64,000 nucleotides of DNA from NCBI GenBank assembly GCA_026197075.1, contig JAPHQV010000004.1, positions 27,192 through 91,191 on the forward strand, read 5' to 3'. A model generated the notes under the pieces. That model ran no database searches. It had not been told where the DNA came from and saw nothing but the letters and a program-made list of their open reading frames with translations. The translations under genes and the position numbers were made by a program. This DNA is from Gammaproteobacteria bacterium (lineage in GTDB: Bacteria; Pseudomonadota; Gammaproteobacteria; DSM-19610). This document shows, piece after piece, positions 7,913 through 16,762 of the stretch (position 1 is its first letter; the number at the start of each line of letters is the position of its first letter).

Positions 7913-9886
7913 ATGAAGCAAGACGATTTCGGGCAGCGCATGCAGGCCTATGAGATCTGGAAGCAGGAACTGATCCAGACGATCCAGGATTTCCAGGGCT
8001 GGCTGACGAGCCATGACATGATCTCGCCGGAAAACGATCTCCGGGTATACGAGACCGTCGATGCCCTGCGCAAGGACCGCCTCACCGTGGCTTTCGTGGC
8101 GGAATTCTCCCGTGGCAAGACCGAACTCATCAACGCCCTGTTCTTTGCCGAGTACGGGCGCCGCCTGCTGCCCTCCGAGGCCGGCCGCACCACCATGTGC
8201 CCGACGGAACTGTTCTACGATCACCATGAAGGCAGCGCCTACATCCGCCTGCTACCCATCGAAAGCCGCAGCCATGAGCGCAGCATCGGTGATTTCAAGC
8301 TCGACCCCATCCACTGGACCCATATCCCGCTGGATACAAAGAACCCCGACCAGATCGCCGGCGCCCTGCACGAAGTGGTAAAGACCAAGCTGGTGCCGCT
8401 GGAAAAGGCCGCCGAACTGGGCCTCTACCATCCCGACCACGACAACTACCAGAAGCGCCATGGCAAGCCGCCGGAGCAGGTGGAGATCCCCGTCTGGCGT
8501 CACGCCATGATCAGCTTTCCCCACCCGCTGCTCAAGGAAGGCCTGGTGGTACTGGATACCCCCGGTCTCAACGCCCTGGGTAACGAACCGGAGCTGACCA
8601 TCAGCATGCTGCCCGCCGCCCAGGCGGTGCTGTTCCTGCTGGGTGCCGATACCGGCGTGACCCGCAGCGACCTGGACATGTGGCAGCACCATGTCAGCGG
8701 CGTGCGCTCCAAGGGGGGCAAGGGCCTGGTGGTGGTGCTGAACAAGATCGACACCCTGTGGGACGACCTCAAGGATGTCGCCACCATCGATACCACCATC
8801 GAAAGCCAGCGCCGCGCCAGCGCCGAACAGTTGCACGTACCCATCGAACAGGTATTTCCCCTGTCCGCCCAGAAGGCCTTGCTCGCCAAGGTGCGCAACG
8901 ACCCGGAATTGCTGGAGCGCAGCCGCCTGCCCGTGCTGGAACAGTTCCTGGCGACGGAGATTCTGCCGCAAAAACAGAACATCGTGCGTGACAGTATCCT
9001 GCAGGAGATCGGTGGCCTGCTGGATGAAAACCGCAGCATCCTGGAAGCGAAGCGCAAGGGCGCCGACAAGCAGTGTACCGAGCTGCGTTCCCTGCGCGGC
9101 AAGAATGCCGACGTCATCATGCACCTGATGAGCAAGTCCCGCGAGGAACAGGCCGCCTATCTCAAGAACGTGGAAAGCTTCCAGTCCAGCCGCCGCCTGC
9201 TGCAAAACCAGGCGAAGGTCATGCTCGATACCCTGAGCCTGGAACGCCTGGACCAGCTCATCGGCAGGACCCGCAAGGACATGACCGGCAGCTGGACGAC
9301 CAATGGCATGAAACGCGGCATGAAGACCTTCTTCGACGGAGCGCGCGAGGTCATGGATCAGGTCAGCGCCCAGGCGGAGCAGACGCGCATGCTGATCCGC
9401 GCCACCTACCGGAAATTCCACGAGGAACACGGTCTCCCGGCGCTGACACCGAAGGTCTTCTCGGTCGGCTCCTATTCAGCAGAGCTGGATCGTCTCTACG
9501 AAGAGGCCGAGACCTTCCGCAAGAGCCCGGTCACCACCATGACGGAGCAGACCTTCGTCATCAAGAAGTTCTTCGTGTCCCTGGTCAGTCATGCCCGCAA
9601 TCTCTTCTTCAAGGCCAACCAGGAAGCGGACGCCTGGCTCAAGGAGGTCATGAACCCGCTGGTGAAGCAGATCAAGGACCACAAGGTGGCCATGGAAAAA
9701 CGTCTGGAGACCCTGCGCCGCATCAGCGAGTCCCGCGACACCCTGGAGGCCCGGATCAAGGAACTGGAAAAACAGCTTCAGGACATCGATGCCCAGCTGA
9801 AGACCCTGGGTGCCATGCGCGAGACGCTGCATCGGCCATTGCCCGGCACGGGTAGCACACCCCAGGCAACCGCCGCCCAGGGCTGA
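7913..9886 (+). CDS. Bacterial dynamin-like GTPase
   Basis: Large dynamin-superfamily GTPase, 657 residues. The GTPase domain (about 50-310) has a P-loop VAEFSRGKTELINAL near residue 62, a switch-I region with conserved threonines in GRTTMCPTE, G3 as VVLDTPGLNAL, and G4 as VVVLNKIDTL. From about 320 to 650 the protein is helical: EILPQKQNIVRDSILQEIG, then long amphipathic and coiled-coil stretches ending in KELEKQLQDIDAQLK. A weakly hydrophobic patch (FVIKKFFVSLVSHARNLFF, about 545-565) may be a membrane paddle. Such proteins remodel membranes; the substrate here is unknown. It stands alone between yggT and DUF4426, where metX-metW sits in Pseudomonas. Confidence 0.85.
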   Translation: MKQDDFGQRMQAYEIWKQELIQTIQDFQGWLTSHDMISPENDLRVYETVDALRKDRLTVAFVAEFSRGKTELINALFFAEYGRRLLPSEAGRTTMCPTELFYDHHEGSAYIRLLPIESRSHERSIGDFKLDPIHWTHIPLDTKNPDQIAGALHEVVKTKLVPLEKAAELGLYHPDHDNYQKRHGKPPEQVEIPVWRHAMISFPHPLLKEGLVVLDTPGLNALGNEPELTISMLPAAQAVLFLLGADTGVTRSDLDMWQHHVSGVRSKGGKGLVVVLNKIDTLWDDLKDVATIDTTIESQRRASAEQLHVPIEQVFPLSAQKALLAKVRNDPELLERSRLPVLEQFLATEILPQKQNIVRDSILQEIGGLLDENRSILEAKRKGADKQCTELRSLRGKNADVIMHLMSKSREEQAAYLKNVESFQSSRRLLQNQAKVMLDTLSLERLDQLIGRTRKDMTGSWTTNGMKRGMKTFFDGAREVMDQVSAQAEQTRMLIRATYRKFHEEHGLPALTPKVFSVGSYSAELDRLYEEAETFRKSPVTTMTEQTFVIKKFFVSLVSHARNLFFKANQEADAWLKEVMNPLVKQIKDHKVAMEKRLETLRRISESRDTLEARIKELEKQLQDIDAQLKTLGAMRETLHRPLPGTGSTPQATAAQG

Positions 9887-10002
9887 ATCCCTATTCTTCG
9901 CGGCTGCCGCGAGCCCCACCTTCGGTCGGGCCCCGCGCTCCCCACAGGCCCCGATCCTGGACTATAGTTGTGGTATCGGCATAGCCAATAAGGAGAATCG
10001 CC

Positions 10003-10452
10003 ATGGGTTCGAAAACGCTGTTCGCGGCCATTCTGGCCGGTCTCTCCCTTCTGCTCAGCCTGCCCGCACAGGCAGAAAACTCCCAGGATTTCGGTGACCA
10101 CGTGGTGCACTTCAACGCCCTGACCACGGACAATCTGCCGCCGACCGTCACCCGGGAATACGGTATCACCCGCAGCAAGAATCGCGCCCTGCTCAATGTG
10201 GCGATCCTGAGAAAGGTCCTCGGCACCACCAACCAACCGGTCGCCGCCAGGATCAGTGCCACCGTCACCAACCTTACCGGGCAACAGCGTGAGATCGAAC
10301 TGCGCGAGATCCGTGAGGGCAGCGCCATTTACTACATCGGCGAATTCGGCGTGAACCACGAGGAAAACCTGGACTTCAGCATCGTGGCCAACCCCGAGGA
10401 CCATGACCGTCCCTTGCGGGTACAGTTCCAGCAGCGTTTCTTCACCCGCTGA
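10003..10452 (+). CDS. Exported DUF4426 protein
   Basis: Secreted protein of 149 residues with a clear signal peptide (about 1-25, cleavage after AQA). The mature part has DHVVHFNALTTDNLPPTVTREYGITRSKNRALLNVAI, characteristic of DUF4426, and looks like a beta-sandwich. Function is unknown. In Pseudomonas the gene follows metW in the proC-yggT-metX-metW neighbourhood, so its presence here marks the old synteny. GGAG 10 nt before the ATG is a good ribosome site. Its 3' end overlaps the convergent next gene by 11 nt. Confidence 0.88.
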   Translation: MGSKTLFAAILAGLSLLLSLPAQAENSQDFGDHVVHFNALTTDNLPPTVTREYGITRSKNRALLNVAILRKVLGTTNQPVAARISATVTNLTGQQREIELREIREGSAIYYIGEFGVNHEENLDFSIVANPEDHDRPLRVQFQQRFFTR

Positions 10453-11119
10453 GCAGCGGATACAGGGTCCACAGCCCGAAACCCATCACCAGCATGCCGG
10501 CCACGCGCCGCACCCAGATGTGCCGCACGAAGGCACTCAGGCGCGTGGCCGCCATCCCCATCAACAACAGCGTGGGCAGGGTGCCAAGACCGAAGCTCAA
10601 CATCAGCATGCCCCCCTCGATGGCGTCACCCCGGCTGATGGACCAGACCAGCACGCTGTAGACCAGCCCACAGGGCAGCCAACCCCACAGCAGTCCCAGC
10701 AGAAAGGCCTGTGCCGGCGTGCGCACGGGCAGGAAGCGTCGCCCCAGGGGTTCGATCCGCTGCCATACCCGGCCGCCGACCCGCTCCAGCCGGGCCAGGC
10801 CCAACCACCAGCCGGCCAGATACAGGCCCAGGGCGATCATGAACAGGGCCGCCAGCACCTGCAGCCCCAGCTGGGCGTGGCGCAGGCCACTCCAATGGGC
10901 CGCCAGGTAACCCACGCCGCCCAGCAGGGCACCGGCCAGGGTATAGCTGGCGATACGCGCCAGGTTGTAGGCCAGCAGATAGGGCAGCATGCGCGCCGAA
11001 TCGCGCACCTCCCGCGGCAGGCCCAGCGCCAGGGCACCGACGATACCGCCGCACATGCCCACGCAGTGCACACCGCCGAGCAGGCCGACCAGGAAAGCGG
11101 CCAGGTAGGACACGTCCAT
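10442..11119 (-). CDS. TauE/SafE-like membrane protein with HCVGMCGG motif
   Basis: Polytopic membrane protein of 225 residues with about six helices. The N-terminal GGVHCVGMCGGIVGAL and the later LLWGWLPCGLVYSVLVW repeats belong to the DsbD/CcdA-like branch annotated as sulfite exporter TauE/SafE; the paired cysteines suggest metal or thiol handling. Homologues often sit beside ccoI-ccoS in cbb3 oxidase clusters and may serve copper delivery, which is inference here because the cco cluster lies 45 kb away. The frame stays open far upstream, but that part overlaps ampG and is a shadow; the ATG at 11119 starts the family-like sequence. Confidence 0.85.
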   Translation of the reverse strand: MDVSYLAAFLVGLLGGVHCVGMCGGIVGALALGLPREVRDSARMLPYLLAYNLARIASYTLAGALLGGVGYLAAHWSGLRHAQLGLQVLAALFMIALGLYLAGWWLGLARLERVGGRVWQRIEPLGRRFLPVRTPAQAFLLGLLWGWLPCGLVYSVLVWSISRGDAIEGGMLMLSFGLGTLPTLLLMGMAATRLSAFVRHIWVRRVAGMLVMGFGLWTLYPLLSG

Positions 11120-11127
11120 CGGCACGG

Positions 11128-12363
11128 CTATTTCACCTCCAGCCAGGTACGGAAACGCAGCAGCATGAGCAAGCCCGGCAAGGCGATCAGGGCGCAGAAG
11201 GAAAAGAAGCCCACCCAGCCCATGGCGTCCGCCATGTAGCCGGTGGGTGCGGCAATGAACACCCGCGGGATGCCCATCAGGCTGGTGAGCAGGGCGTACT
11301 GGGTGGCGGTGAAGCGCTTGTCGGTCAGGCTGGCCATGAAGCCGATGAAGGCCGCCGTACCCATCCCGGCGCTGAGGTTCTCGAAGGCCACCACGGCAGC
11401 CAGCATGGGCAACTGGTCGCCGACCATGGCCAGCAGAGCGAAACCGGCGGTGGAAGCGGCCTGCAGGATGCCGAAACTCCACAACGCGTGGTAGATACCC
11501 AGGCGCAGGATCAACACCCCGCCCAGCAGGCCGCCGGCAATGGTGGCCCAGAAGCCGAACAACTTCACCACCGCGCCGATCTCGGTCAGGCTGAAACCGA
11601 TATCGAGGTAGAGGGGTGTGGTCATGTGCGCGGCCATGATGTCCCCCACCTTGTACAACAGGATGAACAGCAGGATCCCCCAGGCACCATTGCGCTGGAA
11701 GTATTCGCGGAAGGGTTCCACCACGGCAGCCCGCAGGGTACCCGGCACGCCACCGGGGGTATCCGGTTCCGGCGCCAGCAGGGTGGTCAGCACCCCCACC
11801 AGCATGAAACCCGCCATCAGCAGGTAGACGGTGGAAAAGGCCATGATGTCGGCCAGTATCAAACCGCCACCGGAGGCCAGCAGCATGCCGAAACGATAGC
11901 CGTTCACATACAGCGCCGCGCCCAGCCCCTGCTCGTCCTCGGCCAGGGCCTCGCGCCGGTAGGCATCGATGACGATATCCTGGCTGGCGGAAAAGAAGGT
12001 CACCAGCAGGGCCGCCAGGGCCACCACCAACGGGGCCTGCGCGGGCTGGGTAAGCCCGAGGCCCGCGATGGCCAGCATCAATAACAGTTGAATGATCAGT
12101 AGCCAGCCGCGGCGGCGGCCCAGCATGGCCGGGGTATAACGGTCCACCAGCGGCGCCCAGACGAACTTGAGGGTGTAGGGCAATCCCACCAGGGCGAACA
12201 GGCCGATGGTACCGAGGTCCACCCCCTCTTTCGTCATCCAGGCCTGCAGCACCGAACCGGTGAGCAGCAACGGCAGGCCGGAAACGAAGCCCATCAACAG
12301 TGCCACCAGCATGCGCCCCGAGAACACCGTCCACAGCAGTTCGGCTGTGCCGCGTTTTACCAT
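11128..12363 (-). CDS. ampG: AmpG-like muropeptide permease (MFS)
   Basis: Major-facilitator transporter, 411 residues, 12 predicted helices. AmpG proteins import anhydro-muropeptides from the periplasm for peptidoglycan recycling. Family-like segments are GFVSGLPLLLTGSVLQAWMT, GLPYTLKFVWAPLVDRY, the GRRRGW loop after helix 2, and FFSASQDIVIDAYRREAL, all close to AmpG. It is shorter than Pseudomonas AmpG (about 590), lacking the extra C-terminal helices, and resembles the E. coli layout minus its tail. It lies 8 nt upstream of the TauE/SafE-like gene, probably as an operon. Confidence 0.88.
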   Translation of the reverse strand: MVKRGTAELLWTVFSGRMLVALLMGFVSGLPLLLTGSVLQAWMTKEGVDLGTIGLFALVGLPYTLKFVWAPLVDRYTPAMLGRRRGWLLIIQLLLMLAIAGLGLTQPAQAPLVVALAALLVTFFSASQDIVIDAYRREALAEDEQGLGAALYVNGYRFGMLLASGGGLILADIMAFSTVYLLMAGFMLVGVLTTLLAPEPDTPGGVPGTLRAAVVEPFREYFQRNGAWGILLFILLYKVGDIMAAHMTTPLYLDIGFSLTEIGAVVKLFGFWATIAGGLLGGVLILRLGIYHALWSFGILQAASTAGFALLAMVGDQLPMLAAVVAFENLSAGMGTAAFIGFMASLTDKRFTATQYALLTSLMGIPRVFIAAPTGYMADAMGWVGFFSFCALIALPGLLMLLRFRTWLEVK

Positions 12364-12391
12364 GCCTGTATCCTGTCCTTGTGCGGCTGCA

Positions 12392-13165
12392 TCAGAGTGT
12401 ATAGTCGTAATCCATGATCAGGGGCGCGTGATCGGAGAAGCGCTGTTCCTTGTAGATGTACGCCGCCCGCGCCAGCTGGCCGATACGCGGCGTGGTCACC
12501 TGGTAGTCGATGCGCCAGCCCACGTTCTTCGCCCAGGCCTGGCCGCGGTTGGACCACCAGGTGTACTGGTCCGGGCGCGGATCGACCGCGCGAAAGGCAT
12601 CCACGTAGCCCACGCGGGTGAACAACTCCTCCATCCAGGCACGCTCCTCGGGCAGGAAGCCGGAGTTCTTCTGGTTGCCGCGCCAGTTCTTCAGGTCGAT
12701 CTCCTTGTGGGCGATGTTCCAGTCACCGCAGAGGATGTATTCGCGGCGCCGCCGGCGCATGCGTTGTAACAGCGGCAGGAAACGCTCCATCATGGAGAAC
12801 TTGCACTGCTGGCGTGCCTCGCTGGAAGAGCCGGAGTGCAGGTACAGGGACACGATGCTGAGCGAGCCGAAGCGCACCTCCAGGTAGCGCCCCTCGGCAT
12901 CCACGTCGGGCCAGCCCAGCCCCGCGATCACCCGGTCCGGCTTGTGACGGCTGTAGATGGCCACGCCACTGTAGCCCTTCTTCTCGGCATCGTGAAAGAA
13001 GGCGTGGTAACCACGCGGGTGGAACAGGGGATCCTCCAGCTGGCGGGCCTGCGCCTTGGTCTCCTGGATGCAGACCACATCGGCCTTCTGGCGCAGCATC
13101 CAGGGAAAAAAGCCCTTGCGGGCGGCGGAGCGGATGCCGTTGAGGTTGGCCGTGATGATGCGCAT
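12392..13165 (-). CDS. xthA: Exonuclease III, at the crc position
   Basis: Exonuclease III/AP endonuclease, 257 residues, acting in base-excision repair. The fold's catalytic residues are visible: Asn in ANLNGIRS, Glu in CIQETKA near 34, Asp and Asn in CGDWNIAH near 150, DYQVT, and the FSDHAPLIMDYD ending with the catalytic His. It is divergent from pyrE, the place held in Pseudomonas by crc, the RNA-binding carbon-control homologue that has lost these residues. Here they are intact, so nuclease activity is expected. The ATG at 13165 begins MRIITANLNG; the longer open frame upstream has no similarity. Confidence 0.92.
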   Translation of the reverse strand: MRIITANLNGIRSAARKGFFPWMLRQKADVVCIQETKAQARQLEDPLFHPRGYHAFFHDAEKKGYSGVAIYSRHKPDRVIAGLGWPDVDAEGRYLEVRFGSLSIVSLYLHSGSSSEARQQCKFSMMERFLPLLQRMRRRRREYILCGDWNIAHKEIDLKNWRGNQKNSGFLPEERAWMEELFTRVGYVDAFRAVDPRPDQYTWWSNRGQAWAKNVGWRIDYQVTTPRIGQLARAAYIYKEQRFSDHAPLIMDYDYTL

Positions 13166-13229
13166 GCTTTCTCCATGACGGGGGAAGCGGGTATCATACC
13201 GGCCTTTCCCACTCCAGGCAGTCATTCCC

Positions 13230-13871
13230 ATGCAGGATTACCAGCAGGCCTTTCTGGAATTCGCCATCGACGCCGGCGTGCTGCGCTTCGGCGAGTTCAC
13301 CCTGAAATCCGGGCGCGTCAGCCCCTATTTCTTCAACGCCGGCCTGTTCAACACCGGCCGCCACCTGGCGCGGCTGGGCCGCTTCTACGCCCAGGCCATC
13401 GTCGATTCCGGCCGTGACTTCGACGTGCTGTTCGGCCCCGCCTACAAGGGCATCCCACTGGCCGCCGCCACCGGCATCGCCCTGGCCGACCACCACGAGC
13501 GCGACCTGCCCTGGTGCTTCAACCGCAAGGAGGCCAAAGACCACGGCGAGGGCGGCAACCTGGTGGGCGCGCCGCTAGAGGGTCGGGTATTGATCGTCGA
13601 CGATGTCATCACCGCCGGCACCGCCATTCGCGAGTCCGTGGACATCATCCAGGCCGCCGGCGCGACCCCCGCCGGCGTGGTGATCGCACTGGACCGCCAG
13701 GAACGCGGCCGCGGCGAGCGCTCGGCCATCCAGGAAGTGGAACAGGACCTGGGCCTGCCGGTCACCAGCATCGTCACCCTCGCCGACCTGCAGGCCTGGC
13801 TGGAAGGCGGCGCCGGCACCACCGACACCCTGGAACGCATCCGCGCCTACCGGGCGGAATACGGCGTTTAG
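13230..13871 (+). CDS. pyrE: Orotate phosphoribosyltransferase
   Basis: Fifth step of pyrimidine synthesis: orotate plus PRPP to orotidine-5'-phosphate. It has 213 residues, the same as E. coli PyrE. Visible are [19 protein letters not shown] at the N terminus, [29 protein letters not shown] (flexible catalytic loop) and the PRPP motif [13 protein letters not shown] near 122-135. Divergent from xthA across a 64-nt gap; followed by the inverted-repeat element at 13885. Confidence 0.97.
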   Translation: MQDYQQAFLEFAIDAGVLRFGEFTLKSGRVSPYFFNAGLFNTGRHLARLGRFYAQAIVDSGRDFDVLFGPAYKGIPLAAATGIALADHHERDLPWCFNRKEAKDHGEGGNLVGAPLEGRVLIVDDVITAGTAIRESVDIIQAAGATPAGVVIALDRQERGRGERSAIQEVEQDLGLPVTSIVTLADLQAWLEGGAGTTDTLERIRAYRAEYGV

Positions 13872-13884
13872 GCACCTGTGGTTC

Positions 13885-13994
13885 ACGTGCCAACCGGTGT
13901 CCTGTTGCGGGACCCGCTGTGAATACATCCCTGTACGCTCGACGGCCGCGTCCATGCGGCCGACGGTCCCGCAACAGGACACCGGCTGGCACGT
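13885..13994. repeat. Arm-core-arm repeat element, copy 1
   Basis: A 110-nt element. Its outer arms (13885-13914 and 13965-13994) are 30 nt long and complementary at 29 of 30 positions. Between them is a 50-nt core (13915-13964) that shares 47 of 50 positions with a second copy at the window end, while the arms of the two copies are unrelated. The core itself contains two small dyads, TACA-TCCC-TGTA (13924-13935) and GGCCGC-GTCCAT-GCGGCC (13944-13961), so the whole can fold as a stem carrying two hairpins. It fills the gap between convergent pyrE and the TSUP gene and may end transcription of both. Confidence 0.85.
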
Positions 13995-14015
13995 CTTCCG
14001 GCTGTCGAGCAGGCT

Positions 14016-14771
14016 TTATCCCAGGATCAGCTTCAACCCCACCGCCAGGGTGATGACCTCGTAGACCCGCTTGATCCAGCGGTTGCCCTTGACGATGGCC
14101 AGGTGAGCGCCCAGGTAGCCGCCCAGCAGGGAGCCCAGCAGCAGGGCCGGTAGCCAGCTCCAGCGGATCTCGCTCAGCACCCCCAGCACCAGCGCGCCGG
14201 CGCCGTTCCAGAACAGACCCACCAGGATCAGGGTGTAGGCCACGGCGCGGCGGTAGTCGAGCCCGAACCAGCGCACCAGCCAGAGGGTGACGAACAGCCC
14301 GGTGCCCGAGGTCAGGGAGCCGTTCAGCACCCCGATCCCGAACAGCACCAGGCCGCCCACCCCGTAGCCCCAGCGGTCGCGGTGCAACACCGCCTGCACC
14401 TGGCCCAGCCCCGGCCGCAGCACAGAGTAGACGCCCAGCCCGGCCGTCAGCAGGCCCAGGGCGATTTCCGCCGCCCGGTCCGGCACGTGGATGATGAGAT
14501 GGGCCCCGAGCATCACCCCGGGCAGGCCCGTGGCCAGCAGGTACAGGGCGAAGCGACGCTCCAGCGGCTCCTCCCTCAAGTGGCGCAGGGTGGCGCCGAT
14601 ACCCAGTGCAACACTGGCGACTTTGTGCGTCGCCAGGGCAACGGCAAAGGGCAGGCCCAGGAAGATCAGCGCCGGCAGCTGGATCAGGCCGGCGCCACCC
14701 CCGGCAAAGGCCGAGAACAGGTTCGCCACCAGGGAAATCAGGAACAGCAGCAGTTGTTCGAGCGAATTCAT
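14016..14771 (-). CDS. TSUP-family permease
   Basis: Membrane permease of the TauE/SafE (TSUP) family, 251 residues, with about eight helices arranged as two half-repeats: FSAFAGGGAGLIQLPALIFLGLP near residues 20-40 and GIGVLNGSLTSGTGLFVTLWLV near 155-175, each carrying the family's glycine-rich motif. Members export sulfite, sulfoacetate or other organosulfur anions; the substrate cannot be told here. Monocistronic, convergent with pyrE and divergent from the DUF4124 gene. Confidence 0.85.
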   Translation of the reverse strand: MNSLEQLLLFLISLVANLFSAFAGGGAGLIQLPALIFLGLPFAVALATHKVASVALGIGATLRHLREEPLERRFALYLLATGLPGVMLGAHLIIHVPDRAAEIALGLLTAGLGVYSVLRPGLGQVQAVLHRDRWGYGVGGLVLFGIGVLNGSLTSGTGLFVTLWLVRWFGLDYRRAVAYTLILVGLFWNGAGALVLGVLSEIRWSWLPALLLGSLLGGYLGAHLAIVKGNRWIKRVYEVITLAVGLKLILG

Positions 14772-14843
14772 CGCATTCCGGTTCGCGTTACAATGTCAGT
14801 ACCCAGTCGGGTCATTCATCCAGCATCAAGGAAACGCCACAGC

Positions 14844-15503
14844 ATGAAGTTACCAGCCAGTCTCACCGCCACCCTGCTGCTCGCCACCACCCTGGGCGCC
14901 GGCCTGTCCGGCGCGGCACAGGCCGGGCTGTACAAGTGGACGGATGAACAGGGCAATGTACATTATGGTGATCGGATCCCGCCCCAGTATGCCGAGAAGG
15001 AGCAACGGCGACTGAACGAGCAGGGCATCACCGTGGAGGTGAAGGAACGCGCCAAGACCCCCGAGGAGCTGGCCGAGGAGCAGCGCCTGGCGAAGATCGA
15101 AGCGGAACAGGCCGAGCTGCGTCGCCAGCAACGGGAACGGGACCGCATCCTGCTCGACACCTTCAGTAATGAAGACGAAATCATCATGACCCGCGACGGC
15201 AAGGTGAGCGCCATCGACGCCATCATCCGCGTCACCCAGGGGCGCATCGAGAACCTGCGCGGCCGGCTGGCGGAGCTGACCACCCGGGCCGCCAACCTGG
15301 AGCGCAGCGGCAAGGCCGTGCCCGCGAACCTGCATGAGGACATCCGTTCCGCACGCCAGCAGATCACGAACAACGAATCCTACATCATCCAGAAGGAACA
15401 GGAGCAGCAGGACACCCGCGCCAAGTACGAGGCGGACATCCAGCGCTTCCGCGAACTGATGCGCCTGCGGGAAGAGGAGCGTCAGAAGGCCGAAGCGCGC
15501 TAG
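14844..15503 (+). CDS. Exported DUF4124 coiled-coil protein
   Basis: Periplasmic protein of 219 residues: signal peptide (about 1-27, AQAG), a DUF4124 domain seen as YKWTDEQGNVHYGDRIPPQYA (about 29-50), then an almost entirely charged helical region with heptads (RLNEQGITVEVKERAKTPEELAEEQR onward). Such proteins are common in gammaproteobacteria; function unknown. The TAG stop codon is part of the CTAG duplication flanking the MITE at 15504, so the C terminus may have been cut or altered when the element inserted. The ATG at 14844 is chosen because it begins the signal peptide. Confidence 0.88.
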   Translation: MKLPASLTATLLLATTLGAGLSGAAQAGLYKWTDEQGNVHYGDRIPPQYAEKEQRRLNEQGITVEVKERAKTPEELAEEQRLAKIEAEQAELRRQQRERDRILLDTFSNEDEIIMTRDGKVSAIDAIIRVTQGRIENLRGRLAELTTRAANLERSGKAVPANLHEDIRSARQQITNNESYIIQKEQEQQDTRAKYEADIQRFRELMRLREEERQKAEAR

Positions 15504-15613
15504 GGAATCTCTGATTAATGTCCTGTCCGTCATTCCCGCGAAGGCGGGAATCCAGGTATTTCAAAAACATGGATTCCCGCCTTCGCGGGAATGACGAATA
15601 AATCAGGGCTTCC
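15504..15613. mobile_element. IS5-like MITE with CTAG target duplication
   Basis: A 110-bp non-coding element flanked by CTAG on both sides (15500-15503 and 15614-15617). Its ends are imperfect inverted repeats, GGGAATCTCTGATTAATG against GGGAAGCCCTGATTTATT, matching at 14 of 18 positions. Inside is a perfect 27-bp inverted repeat (15528-15554 and 15570-15596) containing the common CATTCCCGCGAAGGCGGGAAT palindrome. The 4-bp YTAR-type duplication and GGG ends fit an IS5-family relative. No transposase is encoded; it would need one in trans. Confidence 0.7.
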
Positions 15614-15647
15614 CTAGTCACTAACCGATAAACATCGATCCTGCCGA

Positions 15648-16744
<1,097 letters not shown>

Positions 16745-16762
16745 AGGGCTCCGGTAGCCGGA

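Noticed and set aside
10442..12334. A 630-residue frame joining the TauE/SafE-like protein to upstream sequence
   Set aside because: The first 400 residues are the out-of-frame shadow of ampG; the family-like protein starts at the ATG at 11119.
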